Below are positions 1-5,199 of a DNA stretch of 5,640 bases, piece by piece. Below the pieces are notes generated by a model that was given only the letters and a program-made list of their open reading frames with translations, made no database searches and was not told the DNA's origin. The stretch spans positions 1 through 5,640 of the forward strand of contig SYBY01000169.1 of assembly GCA_005788585.1 (NCBI GenBank), written 5' to 3'. Numbering within the stretch: the stretch's first letter is position 1; the number at the start of each line of letters is the position of its first letter. The position numbers and the translations under genes are program-made. Source of the stretch: Actinomycetota bacterium (GTDB taxonomy: Bacteria > Actinomycetota > Thermoleophilia > Solirubrobacterales > Solirubrobacteraceae).

Positions 1-1
1 C

Positions 2-973
2 CGCGCCCCGATCGCCCAGGTGCGGTTCACGGGCAGCGACGAGGCGGGACGCGACGTGGAGGCCGCCCGCGCCCGCGAGCTGCACCGTGCGGCGATCGAC
101 GTCGGCGGGCGGGACGCGATGCTCGTCCTGGCCGACGCCGATCCCGAACGCAGCAGCGTCGGCGCGACCTGGGCGGCGTTCGCCCACGCGGGTCAGTGCG
201 GCGGCAGCGTCAAGCGCGCGTACGTCGTGGCGTCCCGCGCGGAGCGATTCGTCGCCGATGTCTCCACGCTCGCGCGCGCGATGCGGGTGGGCGACCCACG
301 CGAGGCGGAGATCGAGATCGGCCCGCCGCTGGCCGCCGACCGCGTCGAGACGGTCCGCGCGCTGTTCGATGCGGCGGTCGCCGGCGGCGCGACGCTGCAC
401 TGCGGCGGGGTCGTCGACGACCTGCCCGGCCTCGCCGGGCCGGCGCTCGCCCCCATGGTGCTGACCGGCGTCCCCGCGGATGCCGACCTGCGGACAGCGG
501 CGGTGCCGGGCCCGGTGCTCGTCGTCGACACGGTCGCCGACGAGGACGAGGCGATCGTCCGCGCGAACGCCGCCCGCGGCGGGCTCGGCGCGTCGGTGTG
601 GACGGCGAACCGCCACCGCGGCACCCGGATCGCCCGCGAGCTGCGTGCCGGCATGGTGTGGGGCAACGACCACCAGGTCACCCGGGCCGCGCCGCAGCTG
701 CCGTGGGGTGCCATCGGCGGGGCGGGACTGGGCCGCGCACGCGGCGTCGACGCGTTACGCGCGTCCGCCGAGCCGAAGCTCATCACGTGGGACCCGCCCG
801 GGGGCCGTGCTGCGTGGTGGGCGCCGTACGACGACACCGCGGTCGCCGCGTGGCACGCGCTCGCACAGCTGCGATCGGTCCGCGACCAGGATCGCGAGGC
901 CGCGCTGCGCACCGGGGTCCTTCCTCTCGCCCGGATCGCGGCCCGGACCGCGCGCGCAGCCCGGCGCGACTGA
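2..973 (+). CDS. Aldehyde dehydrogenase-family protein, C-terminal part (5' truncated by window)
   Basis: The reading frame is open from the window edge, so the true start lies upstream; 323 codons precede the TGA. Numbering from the GTG at position 20, the fold is recognisable as an NAD(P)-dependent aldehyde dehydrogenase. It shows the FTGS nucleotide-loop motif (3-6), an IDVGGRD segment where LELGGK is usual (26-32), [10 protein letters not shown] at the active-site loop (57-66), PGPVLVV (163-169), GASVWT (190-195), and a [12 protein letters not shown] segment followed by EPKLITW (from about 228 to 257). A tail of about 60 residues rich in Arg and Ala, beginning WWAPYD, follows the usual ALDH end; similar tails occur in actinobacterial ALDHs. 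The family oxidises aldehydes to acids through a catalytic Cys and a Glu base. Here the Glu is Asp27, the catalytic Cys position is Gly61 with Cys60 just before it, and the later conserved Glu is Ala161, so activity is uncertain. Family assignment is firm; the substrate is unknown. Confidence 0.9.
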   Translation, partial: RAPIAQVRFTGSDEAGRDVEAARARELHRAAIDVGGRDAMLVLADADPERSSVGATWAAFAHAGQCGGSVKRAYVVASRAERFVADVSTLARAMRVGDPREAEIEIGPPLAADRVETVRALFDAAVAGGATLHCGGVVDDLPGLAGPALAPMVLTGVPADADLRTAAVPGPVLVVDTVADEDEAIVRANAARGGLGASVWTANRHRGTRIARELRAGMVWGNDHQVTRAAPQLPWGAIGGAGLGRARGVDALRASAEPKLITWDPPGGRAAWWAPYDDTAVAAWHALAQLRSVRDQDREAALRTGVLPLARIAARTARAARRD

Positions 974-988
974 CGCACCCGTCCGGAC

Positions 989-1035
989 ACACACCGCCTC
1001 CGCAACCGAAACGCGGAGCGGAGGCGGGGGTGTGT
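989..1035 (+). terminator. Hairpin terminator-like structure after the aldehyde dehydrogenase gene
   Basis: Starting 16 bases after the stop codon, GCCTCCGC (996-1003) pairs perfectly with GCGGAGGC (1018-1025). Outside it, ACACACC (989-995) pairs with GGTGTGT (1029-1035) across a three-base GGG bulge, giving about 15 pairs around a 14-base loop. No clear T-run follows, so it is an L-shaped or GC-rich hairpin rather than a classic intrinsic terminator. Such hairpins are common ends of transcription in high-GC actinobacteria. The structure is seen in the sequence; termination is inferred. Confidence 0.6.
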
Positions 1036-1041
1036 TGGGCA

Positions 1042-1198
1042 GGTCGCCTTCGGGAGACGGGAAGAGGGATCTACCCCAGCCGGCGACCCGGTCCTCGCGG
1101 CCTGGGGGGCCACCGAGGTTGTCACAGGGACAGCGCCACTCTCTGGCGGCTCGCCCGCCCTGTCAAGGAATCCAGAGCGCAGACCAAACCGCCCTGTC
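1042..1198. other. GC-rich intergenic stretch with interlocking inverted and direct repeats; possible structured RNA
   Basis: I see no gene here. GGTCGCC (1042-1048) pairs with GGCGACC (1082-1088). CCCCAG inside that loop (1074-1079) pairs with CTGGGG outside it (1102-1107), which would make a pseudoknot. Further on, GACAG (1129-1133) can pair with CTGTC in either of two copies of the direct repeat CCGCCCTGTC (1155-1164 and 1189-1198), and CTCTGG (1141-1146) pairs with CCAGAG (1172-1177). It does not match the cobalamin, SAM or RNase P consensus features that I know. In DNA this GC-rich, some of these pairings are expected by chance, so a functional RNA is only a possibility. Confidence 0.25.
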
Positions 1199-1211
1199 GG
1201 CGCGCCAGACT

Positions 1212-1244
1212 TGCTTGGCGTGGCGTTGTCGCCTCCGCCAAGCA
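1212..1244. repeat. Perfect 9-bp inverted repeat upstream of the siroheme gene; candidate operator
   Basis: TGCTTGGCG (1212-1220) and CGCCAAGCA (1236-1244) are perfect inverse copies separated by 15 bases. The right arm lies where a -35 element would be expected for the -10-like box at 1258-1263. It could therefore be an operator for a dimeric regulator, or simply a hairpin. No regulator gene is present in the window. Confidence 0.35.
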
Positions 1245-1257
1245 CGGACCCTCGCGC

Positions 1258-1263
1258 TACGCT
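1258..1263 (+). promoter_or_regulatory. Candidate -10 box (TACGCT) for a leaderless transcript
   Basis: TACGCT matches the TAnnnT form of the actinobacterial -10 element. Its last base is six bases before the ATG at 1270, so transcription would begin at or beside the A of the start codon. No Shine-Dalgarno sequence precedes this ATG, which agrees with leaderless translation, a common mode in Actinomycetota. I see no convincing -35 hexamer at the usual spacing. This remains an inference from spacing and motif. Confidence 0.45.
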
Positions 1264-1269
1264 GACGTC

Positions 1270-2010
1270 ATGCCAGCCGCCGCCTACGCCGGGAAGGAAT
1301 GCGTCTGCCAGTTCAAGCGCGGGATCTGCGATCAGACCTGCGTGAAGGACATGCTGGACACGCCCTTCTACATCGCGTGCCTGAAGCTGAAGGGCCGCAA
1401 GTGTCTCGTGGTCGGCGGTGGCGCACTGGGGCTGGAGAAGACCGAGGGCCTGCTCGCCTGCGACGGCGACGTGACCGTGATCGCGCCCGAGGTCGGCCCC
1501 GAGCTCGAGCAGCTGGCGGCCGAAGGGTCGATCACGTGGGAGCAGCGCGAATACGGCGGCGCCGCGGACCTCGAGGGCGTATTCATGGTCATCGCGTGCA
1601 CCGATGACACGGACGTGAACATCAAGATCTACGACGACGCCGAGGCGCGCGCGATGCTCGTGAACATCGTCGACGTCCCGCCTCTGTGCAACTTCATCCT
1701 GCCGGCACTCGTGCGGATGGGCCCGCTGGCGATCGCGATCTCGACCGCGGGCGCCTCCCCGGCGCTGGCCAAGCGGATGAAGCGCGAGGTCGCGGAGCTG
1801 TTCGGCGACGAGTACGCGACGCTGGCGATCATGCTCAACGACGCGCGCGGCTGGGCGAAGGGCACCCTGCCCACCTACCAGGACCGCAAGGCGTTCTTCG
1901 AGGAGATCGTCAACGGCGAGCCGGACCCGATCGCGCTGTTGCGCGCCGGGGATTCCAGCGCGGTGCTGGACCTCATCGCCGCGGCGCAGCGCACGCACCA
2001 GCCGGCCTGA
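1270..2010 (+). CDS. Precorrin-2 dehydrogenase / sirohydrochlorin ferrochelatase-type protein (Met8p / CysG N-terminal family)
   Basis: This 246-residue protein belongs to the family that oxidises precorrin-2 to sirohydrochlorin with NAD+ and, in some members, inserts Fe(II) to give siroheme for sulfite and nitrite reductases. The Rossmann motif [11 protein letters not shown] (47-57) is followed by VTVIAPE (68-74), ACTDDTDVN (109-117) and NIVD (132-135). Asp135 matches the catalytic Asp104 of Cys[13 protein letters not shown] (137-148) and [16 protein letters not shown] (155-170) lead into the C-terminal helical domain. There is no uroporphyrin methyltransferase domain, so it acts as a stand-alone enzyme. 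The core normally begins near residue 30; here an N-terminal extension carries C11-x-C13-x6-C20-x3-C24, with Cys37 and Cys45 beyond. The ATG at 1270 is chosen because GC-rich third positions begin there and a -10-like box sits at leaderless spacing. Met28 (1351) is the alternative. Family assignment is firm; chelatase activity is not established. Confidence 0.92.
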   Translation: MPAAAYAGKECVCQFKRGICDQTCVKDMLDTPFYIACLKLKGRKCLVVGGGALGLEKTEGLLACDGDVTVIAPEVGPELEQLAAEGSITWEQREYGGAADLEGVFMVIACTDDTDVNIKIYDDAEARAMLVNIVDVPPLCNFILPALVRMGPLAIAISTAGASPALAKRMKREVAELFGDEYATLAIMLNDARGWAKGTLPTYQDRKAFFEEIVNGEPDPIALLRAGDSSAVLDLIAAAQRTHQPA

Positions 2011-2011
2011 C

Positions 2012-2047
2012 CGCCTCCGCCACGCCGCGCGGGCAATGACGGAGGCG
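2012..2047. terminator. Inverted repeat between convergent genes; probable bidirectional terminator
   Basis: CGCCTCCG (2012-2019) and CGGAGGCG (2040-2047) form an 8-bp perfect stem around a 20-base loop in the 47-base gap between two convergent stop codons. The position suits termination from both sides. There is no T-run, and the loop is long, so this is a moderate call. The arm sequence is the same as in the hairpin at 996-1025. Confidence 0.45.
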
Positions 2048-2057
2048 AAGGGGTGCG

Positions 2058-3785
2058 TCAGGCCGCTCCGGCGCGGGGCGCGAGCGCGAGGTCGAGCGTG
2101 TTCCCGCCGCCCTTCGTGAGCGGGTTGAGGAACGGCTCGAGCAGACCGCACCCGGTCAGATCGCTGATGCCGTAGCTGCCGGTCAGCCGGCCGCCCCGCA
2201 GCGCGTCAAACCCGTCAGGTGACGAGAGCTGCGCCACCGTCGACGACTTGGTCTGACACGTGTCCTGGGGCGTCAGCGGCAACACCCCGAACAGGTACAG
2301 CTGTGGCAGCCGGATCTTGAACCGCGCCTGCGCCTTGAGCTGCCCACCGGTCAGCGTGCCCCGGACCTGATCGCTCTGCGTGAACGCAATGTCGGCGGTC
2401 ACCGGAATCAGGCCCAGCACCTGCAGACGTGCGCGTGTGCGGTCGAGCTGCAGGTCACCGGAGAACGCCCCCGTGGACAGCACGAGCTCCGGGTCGATCC
2501 GACCCGAGATCGGCACCGTGCCCCGCGTCAGCGTCTTCAACACGGACACGCCCGCAATGTCGAACCCGTAGCGGACCGTCCCCTGATCCGCCTCCGTCGT
2601 CACCGTGACCTCGTCGCTGAACGGGCCCTTGACGCCCTGGACGGTGACCGCGCGCACCTCGAACCGGTAGGCGATGCCGGCGATCAGTCCGGTGATCGTC
2701 GCCGACGTGCCGGTGGTCTCGTCGACCTTCACCCCGTCCTGGAAGATCTCGTAGCCCGAGATCTCATCGCACGGACCGCCGACGGTCGCCGCCGCCCAAG
2801 ACAGCTCGATCGACGTCTGGCCGGTGGCGGTGCCGGTCAGACCCTCGACGCGGCTGGGCGGTCCGTCGACGACCGCCGGCCTCTCAAGGACGATCGGCGG
2901 GCCGTACTCGGAGCGGTTGCCCTCCGCGTCGTACGCGCGGACATCGATCTCACCGCCCCATCCACAGGGGACCTGGAGCGTGTACTCGGTGACGTTCCCG
3001 ACGTCGATGACCTCGCCCTCGGCGCGGACCTCGTACCCGGTGACGCTCGGGGTGCTCGACGGTTCCCAGGCGAACCGGATCGAGGTCGGTGTCACGTCGT
3101 CGACCGAGTCGATGAAGGGGATCCCCGGCGGATCCAGCGGCAGGATGGGGTCGCCATGGCCGATCTGGAGCTCGTGCAGCGTCTTGTTCTGCGCGGCCGG
3201 GTTCAGGACGCAGGGCACGTCGAAGGTGCTCGAGTCGCCGTCGCTGTCCACGGGCACCACCGGCGGGAGCACAATCGCCGAGCCGTCGGCGCGCTGGGCC
3301 CTGAGGTTCAGGTCGATCCGGTCGACCGTGATGCGTGCGGGCCCTTCCTCGTTGAACTTCACCGATGGCGTCTGGCCCGTCAGTCCCTCGAAGCGCAACG
3401 GCGGCGCCACCGGTTTCGTCGTCCCGGGGATGGTCACCGGCACCTTCACGCTCTTGGTGAACTCGGGAGCGAAGATGGTGGACGTCGCGGTGGCGACGCC
3501 TGAGATCTCGTGCGCGCTGATCAGGTCGAGGCCCTGGTACGTGCCGAGGTCCGTCTCGGCATCCACGACAACGTCGAACGGGGGAGCCGGGATGAAGCGG
3601 TCCCACCAGTTCGGCAGGTCCGCGTCGATGGTCACGGTCAGCCCGCGGTCACCGATGAGCGGGTACGTGCAGGTGTAGGTCTGCGTCAGCGTCGCTGCCT
3701 GCGCGGGGGCCGCAGCCAACAAGGCAGCCAGCGCCACAGCGGCGACCGCCAGCGCGGCGCGGCACGCTCGGGACGTGTGAGACAT
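2058..3785 (-). CDS. Secreted protein: DUF6801-like domain, two fibronectin type III domains, C-terminal beta domain
   Basis: The protein has 575 residues. A Sec signal peptide occupies about 1-30: a basic start, an Ala/Val/Leu core, and APAQA before the predicted cut. Residues about 31-192 begin TYTCTYPLIGDRG and resemble DUF6801, an actinobacterial extracellular domain of unknown function. FN3-like repeats follow at about 221-302 (SIRFAW, GYEVR) and 305-397 (SIELSW, GYEIFQDG, YRFEVRAV). A C-terminal beta-rich domain (about 404-571) carries LQVLGLIPVTADIAF and LTGCGLLEPFLNPL; I recall that pattern in other actinobacterial secreted proteins. The mature part has six cysteines (39, 192, 274, 339, 510, 546), which suggests three disulfides. 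There is no C-terminal membrane anchor, sortase motif or lipobox, so it is probably released or loosely attached to the wall. The ATG at 3785 is supported by GGAGG four bases upstream and by the signal peptide; longer starts would bury the signal. The function is unknown, perhaps adhesion or envelope-related. Confidence 0.88.
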   Translation of the reverse strand: MSHTSRACRAALAVAAVALAALLAAAPAQAATLTQTYTCTYPLIGDRGLTVTIDADLPNWWDRFIPAPPFDVVVDAETDLGTYQGLDLISAHEISGVATATSTIFAPEFTKSVKVPVTIPGTTKPVAPPLRFEGLTGQTPSVKFNEEGPARITVDRIDLNLRAQRADGSAIVLPPVVPVDSDGDSSTFDVPCVLNPAAQNKTLHELQIGHGDPILPLDPPGIPFIDSVDDVTPTSIRFAWEPSSTPSVTGYEVRAEGEVIDVGNVTEYTLQVPCGWGGEIDVRAYDAEGNRSEYGPPIVLERPAVVDGPPSRVEGLTGTATGQTSIELSWAAATVGGPCDEISGYEIFQDGVKVDETTGTSATITGLIAGIAYRFEVRAVTVQGVKGPFSDEVTVTTEADQGTVRYGFDIAGVSVLKTLTRGTVPISGRIDPELVLSTGAFSGDLQLDRTRARLQVLGLIPVTADIAFTQSDQVRGTLTGGQLKAQARFKIRLPQLYLFGVLPLTPQDTCQTKSSTVAQLSSPDGFDALRGGRLTGSYGISDLTGCGLLEPFLNPLTKGGGNTLDLALAPRAGAA

Positions 3786-3789
3786 GGAT

Positions 3790-3794
3790 CCTCC
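3790..3794 (-). promoter_or_regulatory. Ribosome binding site (GGAGG) fixing the start of the secreted protein
   Basis: On the minus strand GGAGG lies four bases before the ATG at 3785. The spacing is a little short but the match to the anti-Shine-Dalgarno is perfect. It selects this ATG over in-frame codons much further upstream. Confidence 0.75.
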
Positions 3795-3861
3795 GGATGT
3801 GGACAGACCGCCGAAGCGCGGGCGGCGAGACCCAGCCTGCCGTGATGCGGCACCCGGTTTG

Positions 3862-3878
3862 ACTGAATGACGTTCACT
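3862..3878. repeat. Imperfect 17-bp palindrome upstream of the secreted-protein gene; possible operator
   Basis: ACTGAATGACGTTCACT matches its own reverse complement at 12 of 17 positions, with a TGAA...TTCA core like operators of TetR-family repressors. It lies 77-93 bases before the secreted-protein start, within the 194-base gap 3786-3979 that otherwise holds no gene. In the same gap GCGTC/GACGC (3947-3951 and 3955-3959) makes a small hairpin that might end the ureohydrolase transcript. I see no clear -10/-35 pair. Both assignments are weak. Confidence 0.25.
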
Positions 3879-3979
3879 TCGCATCTGCCCGACATAGCGC
3901 CCGTCATCTCGGGGTTTGTGGCCCGCCCGTTCCGAGAACCCGCGTCGCGTCTTCGACGCCGAGGCGGCACGACGCTCCG

Positions 3980-4942
3980 TCAGCGACGACGAGCGGCGAC
4001 ACCCGTCAGCGTCTCGCGCACGATCCGGTCCGCCACAAGCGCTGTGATGTCCGCCGACGCGACCATCGTCGGAATCACCTCGACGAGGTCCATCCCGAGC
4101 AGGTCCACGCGCTCGCCGACCGCCCGGCACGCCCACAGCAGGTCGGCCGACGTCATGCCGCCCGGCTCGGGCGTCCCGGTGCCCGGCGCGAACGCGGGGT
4201 CGAGCACGTCGATGTCGACGGAGAGGAACACCGGCCCGTCGCCCACGACCCCGACCGCCTCGTCGATGACGGCGCGGATGCCGCGATCGCGCACGTCATG
4301 CATGAACAGCGCGGTGATCCCCTGCTCGCGCTGCCAGCTGAACTCCTGCTCGCCCGGCCAGTAGCCGCGCAGCCCGATCTGCACGTACCGCGCGGGGTCG
4401 ACGAACCCATCGCGGACCAGGCGGTACATCGGCGTGCCGTGCGAGACCTCGACGCCGAAGACCTCCGTCCCGGTGTCCGTGTGCGTGTCGAAGTGGATGA
4501 GCCCGACCGGGCCGCCGTGGGCCTCGGCGCACGCCCGGATGTCGGGCTCGGCGATCGAGTGGTCTCCCCCGAGGACGACCGGCAGCGCGCCCGCGTCGAG
4601 CACCTGGCGCACCGTGGTGCGGATGGCCTCGTGCGTGCGGGCGGGATCGGCGGGAAGGACGGGCGCGTCACCGAAGTCGACGACCTTCAGGTCGGCGAAC
4701 GCGTCGATCTTCGCCTCGAGATGCGGGCCGGGCGGGCAGCTCGCCGCGCGGATGGCCCGCGGGGCGAAGCGCGTGCCGGGCCGGTCGGAGACGAGGTCGT
4801 CGGTCGGCGCGCCGACGATGGCGACATCGACCCCGGCGAGCTCCGCCGGGTCCTCTGTGTACGGCATGCCGGCGAATGTGAGAAGCCCTGCAAAGTCGGG
4901 CTTTTCTCCGTACTGGGACCAGCGCGCGAGCGGGTCGATCAT
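3980..4942 (-). CDS. Agmatinase-family ureohydrolase (arginase superfamily); candidate guanidine or guanidino-compound hydrolase
   Basis: This 320-residue enzyme has the normal ureohydrolase length and all expected dinuclear-metal ligands: His128 in GGDHS (125-129), Asp152, His154 and Asp156 in FDTHTD (151-156), and Asp243 and Asp245 in SVDID (241-245). SHGTPM (167-172), APGTGTPEPGG (252-262) and Glu288 in MDLVEV are also present. The superfamily hydrolyses guanidino groups to urea plus an amine at a Mn or Ni pair in the cytoplasm. Members act on agmatine, guanidinobutyrate, guanidinopropionate or, for Ni-dependent GdmH-type enzymes, free guanidine. The motif usually reads DAHTD, so Thr153 is a departure. 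The start at 4942 is set by GGAGG eight bases upstream and by the usual family N-terminus. The divergent neighbour has a guanidine-I riboswitch, which makes guanidine-related chemistry attractive, but that riboswitch reads the other strand and does not control this gene. Substrate assignment is open. Confidence 0.9.
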   Translation of the reverse strand: MIDPLARWSQYGEKPDFAGLLTFAGMPYTEDPAELAGVDVAIVGAPTDDLVSDRPGTRFAPRAIRAASCPPGPHLEAKIDAFADLKVVDFGDAPVLPADPARTHEAIRTTVRQVLDAGALPVVLGGDHSIAEPDIRACAEAHGGPVGLIHFDTHTDTGTEVFGVEVSHGTPMYRLVRDGFVDPARYVQIGLRGYWPGEQEFSWQREQGITALFMHDVRDRGIRAVIDEAVGVVGDGPVFLSVDIDVLDPAFAPGTGTPEPGGMTSADLLWACRAVGERVDLLGMDLVEVIPTMVASADITALVADRIVRETLTGVAARRR

Positions 4943-4950
4943 GCGCCCAT

Positions 4951-4955
4951 CCTCC
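4951..4955 (-). promoter_or_regulatory. Ribosome binding site (GGAGG) fixing the ureohydrolase start
   Basis: GGAGG on the minus strand lies eight bases before the ATG at 4942, an ideal spacing. The frame stays open back to an ATG at 5050, but that would run translation through the dyad element at 4981-5017 and add residues that do not look like the family. Confidence 0.8.
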
Positions 4956-4980
4956 CATGTGACCGGTATCCGACGCTGTG

Positions 4981-5017
4981 TACAACGGTGGTCCCGCGAT
5001 CTTGGACCACCTGTGTA
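4981..5017. promoter_or_regulatory. Long dyad in the divergent intergenic region; probable shared operator
   Basis: GGTGGTCC (4987-4994) and GGACCACC (5004-5011) are perfect inverse copies with a nine-base spacer. Outside them TACA (4981-4984) matches TGTA (5014-5017), so each half reads TACA-NN-GGTGGTCC and 12 of 14 positions are symmetric. The half-site centres are about two helical turns apart. The centre (4999) lies 57 bases from the ureohydrolase start codon and 57 from the riboswitch core. CTGTGTA also recurs directly at 4976-4982 and 5011-5017. An AT-rich TATATG (5016-5021) could be the -10 for the plus-strand leader, which would place the dyad over its promoter. It could alternatively fold as an RNA hairpin in the ureohydrolase leader. 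No regulator gene is in view. Confidence 0.55.
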
Positions 5018-5053
5018 TATGCGTGGCGACGCCGGACCGGGAGTCTTCATGTC

Positions 5054-5155
5054 GCCCTAGGGTTCCGCTGCTGGCCACACAGCAGGACAGGTCCGAGAGG
5101 GCAGGCCGGCACTGCACATAGCCGCGCCCACACGGAGGGACAAAAGCCCGGGAGA
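5054..5155 (+). promoter_or_regulatory. Guanidine-I riboswitch (ykkC-yxkD leader, subtype 1) aptamer
   Basis: The leader of the cysteine hydrolase carries the hallmark ykkC blocks in order and at normal spacing: CTAGGGTTCCG (5057-5067), GGTCCGAGAGG (5090-5100), ACACGGAGGGA (5130-5140) and AAAAGCCCGGGAGA (5142-5155). CTGCTG/CAGCAG (5068-5073 and 5080-5085) makes the first helix arm. GGGC/GCCC (5099-5102 and 5126-5129) with CGGC/GCCG (5107-5110 and 5121-5124) makes the second. GGG (5137-5139) can pair with CCC (5147-5149) in the ligand-bound form. Class-I members bind free guanidinium and switch on exporters or degradation genes. Related ykkC subtype 2 RNAs bind ppGpp, PRPP or nucleotide diphosphates. 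The guanidine subtype is preferred here because a ureohydrolase and an amidase-like hydrolase are adjacent. Confidence 0.93.
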
Positions 5156-5172
5156 TCTTTGATCTGCCGGGC
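5146..5172 (+). terminator. Riboswitch expression platform: terminator-like hairpin overlapping the aptamer 3' end
   Basis: GCCCGG (5146-5151) pairs with CCGGGC (5167-5172), and AGATC (5153-5157) pairs with GATCT (5161-5165). A single G/G mismatch and a TTT loop complete an 11-bp hairpin. Its left arm is the conserved 3' block of the aptamer, so ligand-bound pairing of 5147-5149 with 5137-5139 would prevent it from forming. That makes guanidine an inducer of read-through. The tract after the stem (ATTTCGCGTTTCT) is T-rich but broken, so Rho-independent termination may be incomplete. Confidence 0.75.
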
Positions 5173-5199
5173 ATTTCGCGTTTCTAGGGGGCTTTTCGC

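Noticed and set aside
193..2151. A 652-codon open frame on the minus strand across the ALDH and siroheme genes
   Set aside because: It spans two well-supported genes and their gap on the opposite strand, its product is low-complexity Arg/Ala/Pro-rich, and it has no recognisable motif. Long antisense frames are expected at this GC content.
2824..3678. A 284-codon open frame on the plus strand inside the secreted-protein gene
   Set aside because: It is the antisense shadow of a gene with a signal peptide, FN3 motifs and a good ribosome binding site; it has no motif of its own.
3859..3887. TTGACT as a plus-strand -35 element
   Set aside because: No TAnnnT -10 follows at 16-18 bases and there is no plus-strand gene downstream; it is part of the palindrome at 3862-3878.
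2..4942. Agmatine-to-putrescine-to-aminobutyrate pathway linking the ureohydrolase with the aldehyde dehydrogenase
   Set aside because: The genes are about 3 kb apart on opposite strands with two unrelated genes between them, and the ALDH lacks normal catalytic residues.
4943..5050. Longer ureohydrolase start at 5050
   Set aside because: The extra 36 residues do not resemble the family and would be translated through the dyad, and GGAGG is ideally placed for the ATG at 4942.
5054..5155. ykkC subtype 2 (ppGpp, PRPP or nucleotide-diphosphate) riboswitch instead of guanidine-I
   Set aside because: It cannot be fully excluded by eye, but the gene context (ureohydrolase, amidase-like hydrolase) and the intact ACACGGAGGGA block fit the guanidine subtype better than the biosynthetic, stress or Nudix contexts of subtype 2.
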